Part shown: one piece after another, positions 1-9,897 of the stretch
How the letters are laid out: every line of letters starts with the position of its first letter
How positions within the stretch are numbered: position 1 is the stretch's first letter
Source: Flavobacterium salmonis
GTDB taxonomy: Bacteria > Bacteroidota > Bacteroidia > Flavobacteriales > Flavobacteriaceae
Direction: 5' to 3'
DNA: 64,000 nt
Assembly (NCBI RefSeq): GCF_903819435.1
Contig: NZ_CAIJDP010000089.1
Coordinates: forward strand, 248,001-312,000
The notes under the pieces: generated by a model
Seen by the model: only the letters and a program-made list of their open reading frames with translations
Told to the model about the DNA's origin: nothing
Databases searched by the model: none
Made by a program: the position numbers and the translations under genes

Positions 1-2461
1 TGGCAGTCGTTTTTTCAGGATTTCCTGATAATAAGGTATAACTTGCATTCTCTGCTGTTCCCAGATTAGCTACTGTAATCGAAGGTGCTACGGAAACCGG
101 AAGTACATTGACCAGTTTTATAATCAAATCGCCTGTTGTCTTGTCCTGAACTGCGGAAACGCCAATACGTTTGTTAACTTCGTCATTCGCATCAGATAAT
201 TTTACGGTATTCTGAAGGTAAAAATCACCTGGGTTCTGTCCGTAAAGCTGTTGTACAAAATAGTTTACTGTAGGTTTTACTTCATAACCGTTAAAATAAA
301 TTAAATCGGGATTCCACTGGGTATGTTTTTCGCGGGCCAGTAAAGGTGCATATGAAGCCATTGTTACCACATCTCCGTTTCGTTCGATTCCGGTAAGGTA
401 TAAAGCTTCTGAAAGGGCATTATAAAATTTATTACCTCGTGAAGCATATTCGCCCAGATATACTTTGGATTTTGAGCGGTCATAGCTGTCATAAAAGTTC
501 TGATTATTGATGAACCAGCCCGGGCTTTGATAATAATGTTCATCAACCATTGGCAGTTTCAAATCGTTTGCAATTGCCCAGCCTTCATTGTAATCTGATC
601 CTTCAAAAAAGGGTCCAACTGTACCAATAATAATAATTTCAGGGTGTTTTTGCTGAACTGCTTTTACAATCATTCGGTAACGTTCTTCGAAAACATCACT
701 GATCAGATCTTCATTACCAATACCTACATATTTTAAATTAAATGGTTTCGGATGACCGGCTTCTGCACGTTTTTTACCCCAGATAGTATTCACGCTTCCA
801 TTGGCATATTCGATTAGATCCAGAACATCCTGAACATATTCGTCCATATCTTCCATCGGGATTCCGAATTGCTGTCCGGCTCCTCCATCAGATGAATTCT
901 GACAAGGAACGCCTGCAGCCAAAACTGGAACGGCCTGGGCTCCTAGATCCTCACAAAACTGAAAATATTCAAAATACCCTAATCCCATTGACTGGTGGTA
1001 GTTCCATATGTTTCGGGCAGGAATACGACTTTCTAAAGGACCAATCGTATTCTTCCATTTGTAAATATTATGAATTCCGTCTCCATGCGCTACACAGCCT
1101 CCCGGAAAACGTACAAACTTTGGATTCATTCCTGCAATAGCTTCTGCTAAGTCTTCACGAAGACCATTTTTACGATTTCTGAATGTTTTTTGAGGGAAAA
1201 GCGACACCATATCAACAGCAGTTTCTCCGGCTGTACTAATTTCTAAATGTGCATCGGTTACTGTTTTTGATGATTTTAGAACACCTGTTAATTTTTTCCA
1301 TGAAGCCGTTGGGCTTACAGTTGTTTCTGCCAGAGTTTCTCCTGCAGAACTTTTTAATTTAACGGTAAGTTTTACCCCTTTTGCAAAAACACTAAAATCA
1401 TATTTTTCATTGGCTTTCAAAACAATTCCATCAAAACCGGTATTACTGACACTACTTTTTATAAGAACTGCATAATTTGGATTATTGGCATGAATTGGAT
1501 TTTCCTTAGAAATTTTAAAATCTCCATCCCACGCCATAGTGGCATTCCACTTTTCGTCTCTTCCTTTTTTATCGCTAACGGCATATTCAAAATCACGGTT
1601 TTGAATCATTTCTCCATACAAACCGCCATCGGCTGCGTAATTGATGTCCTCGAAGAAAACACCCGTAAGCATGTTGCTGATTTTTTTAACATCCCTGCCA
1701 TTTATATTGATTTGAGCAGTTACAGGTTTTAAACCCGCCAACATTAGGCTGTCACTTTTGGGCGAAGTATTATCCTTCTTATCTCTGAATTTTACAGATT
1801 CCATTGTTCTGATGAGCATTTCGACAACACTCCAGTCAACTATTGTGATAGTCCCTTTTTGAATGTCGCCTTGTACCGTAATTTCAGTTAATTTAGGGGC
1901 ATTGTCTGTATCTTCTTTCGTTTCAGTATAATTTACAAAATCTTTGGTCGTATTGTAATACTTAGTATTATCTGAAACCCAATGAATGCCATACTGACCG
2001 TCTTTTTTACCTACAGTTATATTTTGAATAACCGGTTTCTCGTCCAGTTTTTTAGTTATATTCTTCATTGCCTGAATATAACGCTGACTCTTCCAGTTAA
2101 TCAGGTCTTTGCTTGAAGCTTGTGCTAAAACATCGTCTTTCACACTCCAAAAACAATGAAAAATTCCGTTATCATCCTTTATTAAAAAAGCTTCAGACAT
2201 ACTTTTTCCTGTTGGTCCCCAGCTTCCGTAATCTGATTTTAAAAAGCTGTGTTCAGGACCAATCCCAAACCAGTTTTTCTGATCGGTGCTCCATGAAAAA
2301 TGAAGTCCGTTTTTACCGTTATTTTTTAAATTCGAATAGGCAAAAAGATATACTTTATCCGGTTTGTCTGCTTTGGATTTGAAACTAAAACCAGAGAATA
2401 AAAAGACAATTACAAAAAGTACTGCAAGACCCAAAAAATGCTGCTGTAAAAACTTCTTCAT
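1..2461 (-). CDS. GH51 alpha-L-arabinofuranosidase with GH43-like N-terminal domain (3' end outside window)
   Basis: This should release alpha-L-arabinofuranosyl residues from a glycan. I translated 820 residues from the ATG; the C-terminus lies beyond the left edge. It has a signal peptide or membrane anchor (about residues 1-25). Residues about 28-215 carry short strand motifs such as GLHFSWS and DLINW, typical of five-bladed GH43-type propellers. From about 240 the GH51 catalytic region begins. The motif GIGNED contains the expected acid/base E584, and YLGEYAS contains the expected nucleophile E671. It is the last visible gene of the PUL operon. Its ATG overlaps the stop of the upstream GH27 gene (TAATG), so the two are probably translationally coupled. 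Family assignment is firm; exact substrate is inferred. Confidence 0.88.
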   Translation of the reverse strand, partial: MKKFLQQHFLGLAVLFVIVFLFSGFSFKSKADKPDKVYLFAYSNLKNNGKNGLHFSWSTDQKNWFGIGPEHSFLKSDYGSWGPTGKSMSEAFLIKDDNGIFHCFWSVKDDVLAQASSKDLINWKSQRYIQAMKNITKKLDEKPVIQNITVGKKDGQYGIHWVSDNTKYYNTTKDFVNYTETKEDTDNAPKLTEITVQGDIQKGTITIVDWSVVEMLIRTMESVKFRDKKDNTSPKSDSLMLAGLKPVTAQININGRDVKKISNMLTGVFFEDINYAADGGLYGEMIQNRDFEYAVSDKKGRDEKWNATMAWDGDFKISKENPIHANNPNYAVLIKSSVSNTGFDGIVLKANEKYDFSVFAKGVKLTVKLKSSAGETLAETTVSPTASWKKLTGVLKSSKTVTDAHLEISTAGETAVDMVSLFPQKTFRNRKNGLREDLAEAIAGMNPKFVRFPGGCVAHGDGIHNIYKWKNTIGPLESRIPARNIWNYHQSMGLGYFEYFQFCEDLGAQAVPVLAAGVPCQNSSDGGAGQQFGIPMEDMDEYVQDVLDLIEYANGSVNTIWGKKRAEAGHPKPFNLKYVGIGNEDLISDVFEERYRMIVKAVQQKHPEIIIIGTVGPFFEGSDYNEGWAIANDLKLPMVDEHYYQSPGWFINNQNFYDSYDRSKSKVYLGEYASRGNKFYNALSEALYLTGIERNGDVVTMASYAPLLAREKHTQWNPDLIYFNGYEVKPTVNYFVQQLYGQNPGDFYLQNTVKLSDANDEVNKRIGVSAVQDKTTGDLIIKLVNVLPVSVAPSITVANLGTAENASYTLLSGNPEKTTA

Positions 2462-3831
2462 TATTTTTTGCTTTTTAGTTTGTAAAGAACAGAGCTGTGA
2501 GGTTTTAAGGTTACGGAAACTTCTTTGGAAGAAACATTCAGTTTTTCACCTGTCCACATGTTTATTCCTCCGGCAAAACCCGCTATTCCAAGATCTGAAA
2601 GACTTACTGAAACGTTTTGAGAATCTGTATCTGAAATATTAAACAATGCCAGATATACGCTTCCGTCCTTTGGATTTTTTGAAGTCACGGCAATTTTTCC
2701 GTCGTTGTGAAAAAGCTGTTTTACATTTGTGCTTTCGTTGTGCATTTTTACCACTTCTTTATTCGTTAATAATGATAAAGTAAAGGCATCATTACTTGGT
2801 AAATCACCACCAAAAAACAAAGGCGATTTAAAAATATTAAAGAATGTAATCAGTGTATATTGTTCGTCTTTTGTCAAACGCGTCATTCTGTCTTCTCCAC
2901 GTTCTCCCCTAACTGAAATACGTCCTAACGGAATCATATCACAATCAGGCCATGTTCCCGGAGCAATATGCGGATACCATTTTTGAGCAACATCCATCAG
3001 GTGTGTAATGTGTGGCCATGTATCCCAAACATCATCGACCATACGCCACATATTGGCATGTCTTGTTACGTGTGCAGCTGCTGAAATTGGTGTTTCTCCA
3101 GGTGATGTACTCAATACGATTTTACGTCCGCATTTATCGATTGCATTTCTGATCAAATTGATTTCACCTTCGTGATACGGTCTTGACAGGTCGTCAATTT
3201 TAATAAAATCTACTCCCCATTGTGCATATAATTCAAAAATAGAATCATAATACTCCTGTGCTCCCGGTTTGTCTGCTAAAACAGTATAATTATCTTTTAA
3301 CCATTCGCACTGTAAGGCTGTGGTGTAAATCTGGTCGGCTGTAACTCCATTTGCTCCTTTAATTGGCATTTTTTCTTCAACCGCTTTTTTAGGAATCCCA
3401 CGCATAATGTGAATTCCGAATTTCAATCCTTTTTTGTGGATGTAATCTGCCAACGGTTTGAATCCCTGACCATCTTTAGCGGAAGGAAAACGGTTTACAG
3501 CAGGCAAATATCTTCCATATGGATCGATTACATAACGTGGATCTTTTTGGTTGTACCCTCCTGCTTTGTCATTTTCTACAAACCATCTGATATCAACCAC
3601 TACGTACTCCCAACCATATTTTTTCAGCTCTTTTGCCATATAATCGGCATTGGCTTTTACTTCGTGTTCTTCTACCGTTGGACCATAACAATCCCAGCTG
3701 TTCCAGCCCATTGGAGGCGTTTGTGCCCATTGCTTAAATTCATCTTTTTTAAAAACTGCTTTTTGAGCATTTGAAAAAAATGATGTTAAAAAAATTCCTA
3801 AACTAAATATTATTATGCTTTTTATTTTCAT
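2461..3831 (-). CDS. GH27 glycosidase (alpha-galactosidase or beta-L-arabinopyranosidase type)
   Basis: A 456-residue secreted glycosidase with a signal peptide (about residues 1-22, ending NAQ). The start of the mature protein carries the GH27 hallmark PPMGWNSWDCYG (39-50). The nucleophile motif is FIKIDDL with D213 as expected nucleophile, and the acid/base lies in WRMVDDVWD (D266/D267, most likely D267). A beta-sandwich C-terminal domain follows from about 370. GH27 covers alpha-galactosidases, alpha-N-acetylgalactosaminidases and beta-L-arabinopyranosidases, and the sequence alone does not separate these. In this locus, terminal alpha-galactose or beta-L-arabinopyranose on an arabinogalactan would suit. 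A terminator-like hairpin lies upstream (3893-3934), so this gene and the GH51 gene may have their own promoter or be expressed at a lower level than the genes before it. Confidence 0.9.
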   Translation of the reverse strand: MKIKSIIIFSLGIFLTSFFSNAQKAVFKKDEFKQWAQTPPMGWNSWDCYGPTVEEHEVKANADYMAKELKKYGWEYVVVDIRWFVENDKAGGYNQKDPRYVIDPYGRYLPAVNRFPSAKDGQGFKPLADYIHKKGLKFGIHIMRGIPKKAVEEKMPIKGANGVTADQIYTTALQCEWLKDNYTVLADKPGAQEYYDSIFELYAQWGVDFIKIDDLSRPYHEGEINLIRNAIDKCGRKIVLSTSPGETPISAAAHVTRHANMWRMVDDVWDTWPHITHLMDVAQKWYPHIAPGTWPDCDMIPLGRISVRGERGEDRMTRLTKDEQYTLITFFNIFKSPLFFGGDLPSNDAFTLSLLTNKEVVKMHNESTNVKQLFHNDGKIAVTSKNPKDGSVYLALFNISDTDSQNVSVSLSDLGIAGFAGGINMWTGEKLNVSSKEVSVTLKPHSSVLYKLKSKK

Positions 3832-3892
3832 ATCAGTAAAAAAAATAAGTGTTGATAGTACACTTCAAATATAATAAACTTTTCTTCATTAT

Positions 3893-3934
3893 AACAAAAA
3901 ACCTGCCTGCGAATACCGAAATGCAGACAGGTTT
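3893..3934 (-). terminator. Intrinsic terminator after the GH2 gene
   Basis: A 12-bp stem (3899-3910 with 3923-3934, one G-T wobble) encloses a 12-base loop. On the minus strand a T-rich run follows it directly. It lies just beyond the stop codon of the GH2 gene and before the GH27 gene, so it would end or attenuate transcription inside the PUL gene series. Confidence 0.65.
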
Positions 3935-3961
3935 AACTCAAATTAAAATAAACTAACTAAA

Positions 3962-6382
3962 TTATCTTACATTCACAGTAATTTCAACCGGTTTCAACCA
4001 TTGGCTTGTAAAAGTAACTTTGATAGGCTGTGCTTCTCCGGTTGCTTCAATATATGCAGCAATATGACCGTGATATACCCTCTGAACGTTATCTGTATAA
4101 TCTGTCATGTCGCTGTTGTTTCCTGCCTCAAGTCCTAATAAAACTCCCGGACCACTAATGGTACAAGCTACTTCATTGTCTGAAAGCATAACCGGAAGAC
4201 CGTTTTGATCTTTAACCTGAACCATTATTTTAGCAACACCTCTGTCTTTACTGATTGTGATATTTTTATCTGCAATAGTCAATTCAACAGGCTGCTGTGT
4301 TGTTGTAATTGCGTAATGGCTTTCTTCTTTATCGTCTTTATCCAATCCAACAGCTTCTAATTTTCCCGAAGCAAAAGGAATATCCCAGTAAATGATTCCA
4401 GTTTTTTCGTCGTACAATTTGGTTTCGCCTACTACTTTTCCGTTTAATTCCAAACGAGCTTTTGCAGCATTCGTATAACAAACGACACGGATTTTTTGTC
4501 CCGCTTCATAGTTCCAGATTGCCCAGGCGTCTTTAGAAATATCTTTTTCATTTTTGAGCGGATAAGTCCCTAAATATGCCATTGGTTTATCTGACCATAA
4601 TGACTGACGGAAATAGCCTCTTGGTTTGATTACTCCGGCAAAATCAACCAGTCCTGAATAGAATCCTCTTGAAGGCCATCTTCCTGATTCACCTAAATAA
4701 TCAATTCCTGTCCATAAAAACTGCCCAAAAATATGTTTGTTGTTTTTTACAGCTAACCAAGGCTCCATATCATGCACATTTTCACTTCCGAAAATGACTC
4801 TGTTTGGATATTTTTCGTGATCCGACTGGTATTTGCTTTCTGTATAATTGTATCCGGTAATATCCAAAGCTCCCGGATATTCAGTTTCATTAGACATCGC
4901 AACTCCGGCTAATCCTGCCGTTGTCGGACGTGATTTATCGTATTTTTTAACGGCTGCAACCAAACGTTTTGCAATTGCTCCTAAACGCATGGCATCTGGA
5001 GCATCTTTTTTATAACCTCCGTAATTTGCCTGTCCGAAACCTTCTTTCCCTTTATCCAAAACAGGGTGAGAATACGGATCGTTAGGATAATCTACTTCGT
5101 TACCGATACTCCATCCAAATACTGATAAATGGTTTCTGTCGCGGCGTACAAAATCTTCCAGATCTTTTTCTGCCCAGTCGGCAAAAATATCAAACGTTCC
5201 TTCGAATCCAGGAGTTCCGTAATTCCAGCCTTCCAGCCATTTACGCTTAGGGAATTCCCACTCGTCATACGCTTCGTTTAATACCAATAATCCTAATTCG
5301 TCGCAAAGTTCATAAAATTCAGGAGCCTGCGGATTATGGCTCGTACGGATTGCGTTTACACCAATTTCCTTCAGCGTTTGCAATCTGGTTTTCCAAACTT
5401 CACGAGGAACTGCTGAACCCAAAACTCCGGCATCATGATGTAAACAAACCCCTTTCATTTTCATCCATTTGTCATTTAATGCAAAACCATTATTTGAATC
5501 GAAAGTGAATTTTCTGAAACCTGTTTTGGTAACCGTTTCATCGATTTGCTTTCCGTCTTTTAAAACCGTTGTTTTTAACTGATACAAATTCGGATTCTCC
5601 AAATCCCATAATTGTGGATTTTTGATATTTAATTTAGTCGAAATCTTTCCGTTCTGATTGGCTGCCACATCAACTTTAGAAGAAGATTTAGCAACTGATT
5701 TTCCATCTTTCGAAATCAATTCATTCACAACCGTAAGACTTGATTTTGCTTTAGAACCGTTTTCTACCTCAACCTCAACATTCAAAGTTCCGTTACCTTT
5801 ATTCACTTCCGGATAAGCGTAAACTCCCCATTGTGCAATATGAACCGGATTAGCATACACTACCCATACATTTCTGTAAATCCCGGAACCGGTGTACCAT
5901 CTTGAATCGGCACTTTGACTGTGATCTACACGAACTGAAATAGTATTTTCGCCACCATATTTTACGAATGGTGTTGCATCATATGCAAATGAAATATAAC
6001 CGTTTGGACGTTTGCCTAAAGAATGTCCGTTAATGAAAACTTCGCTTCGGTTGTAAACGCCTTCAAAATATAAATATACTTTTTCGCCATTTTTACTCTG
6101 CGGAATATTGATTGATTTTCTGTACCAGGCAATTCCTCCCGGCAAAAATCCGGTACAACTTGCCAATGTTGGACTCAATTGCCCTTTTACACTCCAGTCA
6201 TGAGGTACATTTACCTGTTGCCATTTGCTGTCGTTAAAAGCTGCATTTTGAGCATCCGGTGTATCCTGAAGATTGAATTTCCAGTTGTCATTAATTTTTT
6301 TAGAATCTCCAAACGAAATCTGGCTGGTCGCTGACAGACACGAGAAGAGCAATACGGGTAATAAGATCTTTTTTGTAAACAT
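3962..6382 (-). CDS. GH2 beta-galactosidase-type enzyme
   Basis: An 806-residue secreted GH2 enzyme with a signal peptide of about 20 residues (cleavage near ATSQ). Domains in order are the sugar-binding jelly roll (about 25-190), an immunoglobulin-like domain (about 190-300), the catalytic barrel (about 300-620), and C-terminal beta-domains of the DUF4982 type. The barrel has the acid/base motif GWSIGNE (E429) and the nucleophile motif FGSEN (E534). This architecture is common in Bacteroidota PULs for exo-acting beta-galactosidases, although some members act on other beta-linked sugars. It follows the GH30 genes and is bounded downstream by a terminator hairpin. A periplasmic role trimming galacto-oligosaccharides imported by SusCD is likely. 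Confidence 0.88.
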   Translation of the reverse strand: MFTKKILLPVLLFSCLSATSQISFGDSKKINDNWKFNLQDTPDAQNAAFNDSKWQQVNVPHDWSVKGQLSPTLASCTGFLPGGIAWYRKSINIPQSKNGEKVYLYFEGVYNRSEVFINGHSLGKRPNGYISFAYDATPFVKYGGENTISVRVDHSQSADSRWYTGSGIYRNVWVVYANPVHIAQWGVYAYPEVNKGNGTLNVEVEVENGSKAKSSLTVVNELISKDGKSVAKSSSKVDVAANQNGKISTKLNIKNPQLWDLENPNLYQLKTTVLKDGKQIDETVTKTGFRKFTFDSNNGFALNDKWMKMKGVCLHHDAGVLGSAVPREVWKTRLQTLKEIGVNAIRTSHNPQAPEFYELCDELGLLVLNEAYDEWEFPKRKWLEGWNYGTPGFEGTFDIFADWAEKDLEDFVRRDRNHLSVFGWSIGNEVDYPNDPYSHPVLDKGKEGFGQANYGGYKKDAPDAMRLGAIAKRLVAAVKKYDKSRPTTAGLAGVAMSNETEYPGALDITGYNYTESKYQSDHEKYPNRVIFGSENVHDMEPWLAVKNNKHIFGQFLWTGIDYLGESGRWPSRGFYSGLVDFAGVIKPRGYFRQSLWSDKPMAYLGTYPLKNEKDISKDAWAIWNYEAGQKIRVVCYTNAAKARLELNGKVVGETKLYDEKTGIIYWDIPFASGKLEAVGLDKDDKEESHYAITTTQQPVELTIADKNITISKDRGVAKIMVQVKDQNGLPVMLSDNEVACTISGPGVLLGLEAGNNSDMTDYTDNVQRVYHGHIAAYIEATGEAQPIKVTFTSQWLKPVEITVNVR

Positions 6383-6463
6383 TTTTTAAAAGGTTCTAAG
6401 ATGCTAAGAATCTAATTTTCTAAGCTTTCCTTAATTTGTTAATTAATATTTTGCTTCGGTTTC

Positions 6464-6505
6464 TCAGGTTCAGGTTTCAAGCTCGTTATCAAACCTGAAA
6501 CCTGA
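6464..6505 (-). repeat. Imperfect inverted repeat between GH30 and GH2 genes
   Basis: The arms (6464-6477 and 6491-6505) pair with one extra base in the right arm, around a 13-base loop. Each arm is itself a near-duplicate of an AGGTT-containing unit. No T-run follows on the minus strand, so it is more likely an mRNA-processing or stability hairpin than a full terminator. Confidence 0.45.
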
Positions 6506-6511
6506 AATATT

Positions 6512-8098
6512 TTAATATTGTAATTCTCCAACAAACGTTACTACTGATTTTGCCGGAATTTCCAGATTATCCATTTTCTGAACTGTTCCTTTTTTTAAAT
6601 TGAAAGTATCAGAAGTTGTGTAAGGTGTAAATTCATTGCTTTTTACTGTTCCCTTTGATAAATCAAACTTGTATTGCTGAGCTGACTTTCCACAGTTCAC
6701 TGCTACTACAATCAGTTTTTTGTTTTGAACATCCTTGTAAGCTGTGAGCATCACATCATTTGCAGCATCAAGTTCATTTTGATCCGGAACATCAACTCTC
6801 AGCATTCCCGGACGTACAAACAAAGAGTAATTCCCTAAAGCCCAAAGCAATTTTGAATCGTGAAACTCTCCATCATTTCGAACATAATCCGGTGCTGTTG
6901 AACCTGTGCTTTTTCCATCATCGAGATAAACAAGACCGTCTTTGTAATCAGCACGGGTAATGGATGTCCACCACTGCCATGAAGCAGCATTTGCAAGTGC
7001 AATATCATTATGAATTAACCTCGCTACGAACAAAGCTGTCTGAATTCCTAAATCTCTTCCTCCGCCTGAACCTCCCGGAATTTCAGCTTCACCCGGGTTC
7101 TCCAAAATGCAGTACTCAGACTGCCAATACTTTAAACCCGGTTTCTGTTTTACTTCTGCTGCAATTAATTTTCGGCTTAAAACCTGTTTTTCAACCGGCC
7201 AGGTTGTAAAATAACTGTGGCCTAAAATAACATTTTTAACATTCGAAAATTTAGAAATATTCGTTTTTGTTTTTCCAAAGAAATAATCAATCTGATTATC
7301 GCGATTTTCTGCATTTACATTTCCATACAAATAATCGATTTGTGCTGCTTCGGCAACTACAATTTCTGTACTCATTTTTTTGGCTTTCAGCTTCTCAGAA
7401 AGTGCTTTCGTTACCTCGTATATCTCCTGATTTGTAGCCGGAGTACCTTCCTGACTGTTGGTGTCACCGCTTTTTGGCATCCACTCCCACTGCGGTTCAT
7501 TTAATGGGCTGACATAATCGAATTTTATACCTTCATTTTTCTCCAGTCCCTGAATACTTTGAACTAAAAAATCGGCAAATTTTGGAATTGCACCATCTTT
7601 TAGATTCAGTTTATTCTTTTGTGAAGAAAAAGATAATCCGTTGTGCGTCATGTGAACCGGCGGACTGTTGGTGAATATCAGGAATTTTTCGACTCCCCTT
7701 TTTTTAGCTGCCTGCAAAAACCATCTCTGCCCTTCCTGTTTTGAAAAATCGTAGGTTCCATCTGCATTGAGGAAACATTCGCTTCTTCTCCATTCGTCAG
7801 AAACTTTGCTGTTTTCGCCTTGTTCTGCACTTCCTGCTCCGAGATTAAAACGCCAGATCGAAAGTCCGATTCCTTTTGGGTTTCCTTCTGCATCAATTTC
7901 TTTGCTGAACAACAAATCTGCAATTGCATTTTTTTTCTGCTCCGGCCAATTTTTACCCACGAATTGTGTTCTCCAGGCATCCGAACCTCCAAAACCATCC
8001 ATGGTCTGTACCACATTATCTGTCCTTATAGTGATGGTTCGCTGTCCATAAGACAGCGAACTCATTACTACTAAAAGCGAGATATATACTCTTCTCAT
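6512..8098 (-). CDS. GH30 glycosidase, secreted (endo-beta-1,6-galactanase-like)
   Basis: A 528-residue GH30 enzyme. The signal peptide ends at SYGQ (about residue 19) with no lipobox cysteine, so a soluble periplasmic or exported form is expected. The TIM barrel contains the acid/base motif LNEPQW (E201) and the nucleophile motif WQSEYC (E328), both at the strand ends expected for clan GH-A. A beta-sandwich follows at about 420-528, as usual for GH30. The NEPQWEW and SEYC surroundings resemble GH30 members that act on beta-1,6-galactan, from my recall of the family and not from a search. It is a close paralog of the next upstream gene, which encodes a lipoprotein, suggesting duplication followed by different localisation. 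Confidence 0.88.
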   Translation of the reverse strand: MRRVYISLLVVMSSLSYGQRTITIRTDNVVQTMDGFGGSDAWRTQFVGKNWPEQKKNAIADLLFSKEIDAEGNPKGIGLSIWRFNLGAGSAEQGENSKVSDEWRRSECFLNADGTYDFSKQEGQRWFLQAAKKRGVEKFLIFTNSPPVHMTHNGLSFSSQKNKLNLKDGAIPKFADFLVQSIQGLEKNEGIKFDYVSPLNEPQWEWMPKSGDTNSQEGTPATNQEIYEVTKALSEKLKAKKMSTEIVVAEAAQIDYLYGNVNAENRDNQIDYFFGKTKTNISKFSNVKNVILGHSYFTTWPVEKQVLSRKLIAAEVKQKPGLKYWQSEYCILENPGEAEIPGGSGGGRDLGIQTALFVARLIHNDIALANAASWQWWTSITRADYKDGLVYLDDGKSTGSTAPDYVRNDGEFHDSKLLWALGNYSLFVRPGMLRVDVPDQNELDAANDVMLTAYKDVQNKKLIVVAVNCGKSAQQYKFDLSKGTVKSNEFTPYTTSDTFNLKKGTVQKMDNLEIPAKSVVTFVGELQY

Positions 8099-8130
8099 TT
8101 TTTAAATTCTTTCTATTTTTATCAATACTG

Positions 8131-8240
8131 TTTTTGTCATTCCGACGCAGGAGGAATCTCAGCAAGCAACTCCTCAATCAAAAGCAAAAATCTTTGTCGA
8201 TCTTGCACCGGAGATCCTTCGTTCCTAAGGACGACAAACA
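8131..8240. repeat. REP-like imperfect palindrome in intergenic region
   Basis: The segment starting GTCATTCCGACG and the segment ending GGACGACAAAC are imperfect reverse complements over about 28 bases each, and would fold into a long hairpin between the two GH30 genes. I recognise the CATTCC...GGAATCTC core as a dispersed intergenic repeat often seen in flavobacterial genomes. No second full copy is present in this window. Confidence 0.55.
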
Positions 8241-8258
8241 TTACGGATAAAACCTGTT

Positions 8259-9896
8259 TTATTTATACGTTCCTACATACGTTACAACTGATCTTGCAGG
8301 AATTTCTAAATTCGTAGCTTCAACAGCTGTTCCTTTTTTAAGACTCAAGGTTTCAGAAGTTGTGTAAGGTGTTAATTTATTATCTGTTAACACACCTCCT
8401 GAAAGGTTAAATTTGTATGTTTTTGCTGCTTTACTGATGTTCACTGCAACAATTACCAGTTTTTTGGATGCAACATCTTTATAAGCTGTAACCATCACAT
8501 CGTTTACAGCTTTTGCGCTATCTACACTTGGAACCTGAACTCTTACCATTCCCGGTTTTACGAAGAAAGAAAAGTTTCCTAAAGCCCAAAGTGTTTTGGA
8601 ATCCCGGATAAATCCATCATTTTTACAATAATTTGCATCACCGGCTCCATTGCTTGAACCATTATCAACGTGAATTAATCCGTCTTTGTAATCTCCACGG
8701 CTAATAGCTGTCCACCATTGCCATGAAGTTACGCCACCAACAGCAATATCAGTACTGATAATACGCGCTGTCCAAAGTGCCAGAGAAATTCCTAAATCCC
8801 TTCCCGGACCTGCGCCACCTGGCAATTCAGCCGTTCCTGGGCTTTCTAAAACACAATATTCTGTAGACCAAAGACTCAATCCTCCAACAGACTGCGCTCT
8901 TACAGCAGCTAATTCTCTTGAATTTACTAACTCTCTTAAAGGCCATGCCTGCCAGTAACTATGTGCAGAAATGGTTTTCTTAACGTTGCTTAAACCTGCA
9001 ATGTTTTTGGAAGAATTAGAAGCAAAAAAATAATCGATCTGGTTCGATCTGTTTTCTTTACCTGAAATTGTTTTGTATAAAGGCTCATAAGAACCTCCTT
9101 CTCCTACTACAATCTGAGAACTTAGTCCTTTAGATTGTAATTTTGGAGATAAAACATTCACAAAACTGTAAATATTTCCATTTGTAGCAGGTGAACCTTC
9201 CTGACCTGAACCATCCCATTCGTATTGCGGTTCGTTGAAAGGACTCAAATAATCGATTGTTAATCCGTGCTCTGATTTTAATTTATCTAAAGATGTTACC
9301 CAGAAATCAGCCAGTTCAGACATTTTTCCTTCTTTCAGATTGTAATATTCTTTGATACTTGCATGCGCTTTTCCGTTTTGAGTCAAATAAACCGGGGCAC
9401 TGTTTGAAAAAGCCAATAATTTATCTACTCCACGTTCTCTTGCAGCTTTCATGAACCAAACCTGACCGGCTTGTTTGGTCATATCATAGTTTACTCCGTT
9501 TGTAGTGAAACATTCTGTACGTCTCCATTCATCACCAATATCGCTGGCATCGCCCTGTTCTGCACTTCCTGCACCCAAATTAAAACGCCATAATGACAAA
9601 CCGATACCTTTTGGATTTCCTTCAGCATCAAACTCTTTGCTGAAAAGCAAATCTGCCATTTTGTTTTTTTTATCCGAAGGCCAGTTTTTCCCAATAAAAT
9701 TACACTGCCAGGCATCAGAAGCACCAAAACTTTCCATGGTTTGAAGATTAGCATCCAGATTAATTTTTAGTTCTGCAACAGCATTATCAGAATCAGAATT
9801 TTCGTTTTTATCAGAATCACAGCTCACAAAAAGAGAACTGGCGAAAAGCAAGCCTGCACACAGCAGACTTACTTTATTATTTTTATATAATGTCAT
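8259..9896 (-). CDS. GH30 glycosidase, lipoprotein (endo-beta-1,6-galactanase-like)
   Basis: A 545-residue paralog of the neighbouring GH30 gene. It has a lipoprotein signal with the lipid-accepting Cys at residue 26 (LFVSC), followed by a D/N/S-rich tether (27-38), which favours surface display as in other PUL endo-enzymes. The acid/base is E222 in FNEPQYEW and the nucleophile is E346 in STEYC. A beta-sandwich forms the C-terminus. The stop codon lies 1 base upstream of the tether of the preceding SusD gene series (the SusD gene ends at 9898), so the gene is tightly coupled to susD. Working model: this enzyme cuts the polymer outside the cell and the soluble paralog continues in the periplasm. 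Confidence 0.88.
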   Translation of the reverse strand: MTLYKNNKVSLLCAGLLFASSLFVSCDSDKNENSDSDNAVAELKINLDANLQTMESFGASDAWQCNFIGKNWPSDKKNKMADLLFSKEFDAEGNPKGIGLSLWRFNLGAGSAEQGDASDIGDEWRRTECFTTNGVNYDMTKQAGQVWFMKAARERGVDKLLAFSNSAPVYLTQNGKAHASIKEYYNLKEGKMSELADFWVTSLDKLKSEHGLTIDYLSPFNEPQYEWDGSGQEGSPATNGNIYSFVNVLSPKLQSKGLSSQIVVGEGGSYEPLYKTISGKENRSNQIDYFFASNSSKNIAGLSNVKKTISAHSYWQAWPLRELVNSRELAAVRAQSVGGLSLWSTEYCVLESPGTAELPGGAGPGRDLGISLALWTARIISTDIAVGGVTSWQWWTAISRGDYKDGLIHVDNGSSNGAGDANYCKNDGFIRDSKTLWALGNFSFFVKPGMVRVQVPSVDSAKAVNDVMVTAYKDVASKKLVIVAVNISKAAKTYKFNLSGGVLTDNKLTPYTTSETLSLKKGTAVEATNLEIPARSVVTYVGTYK

Positions 9897-9897
9897 C

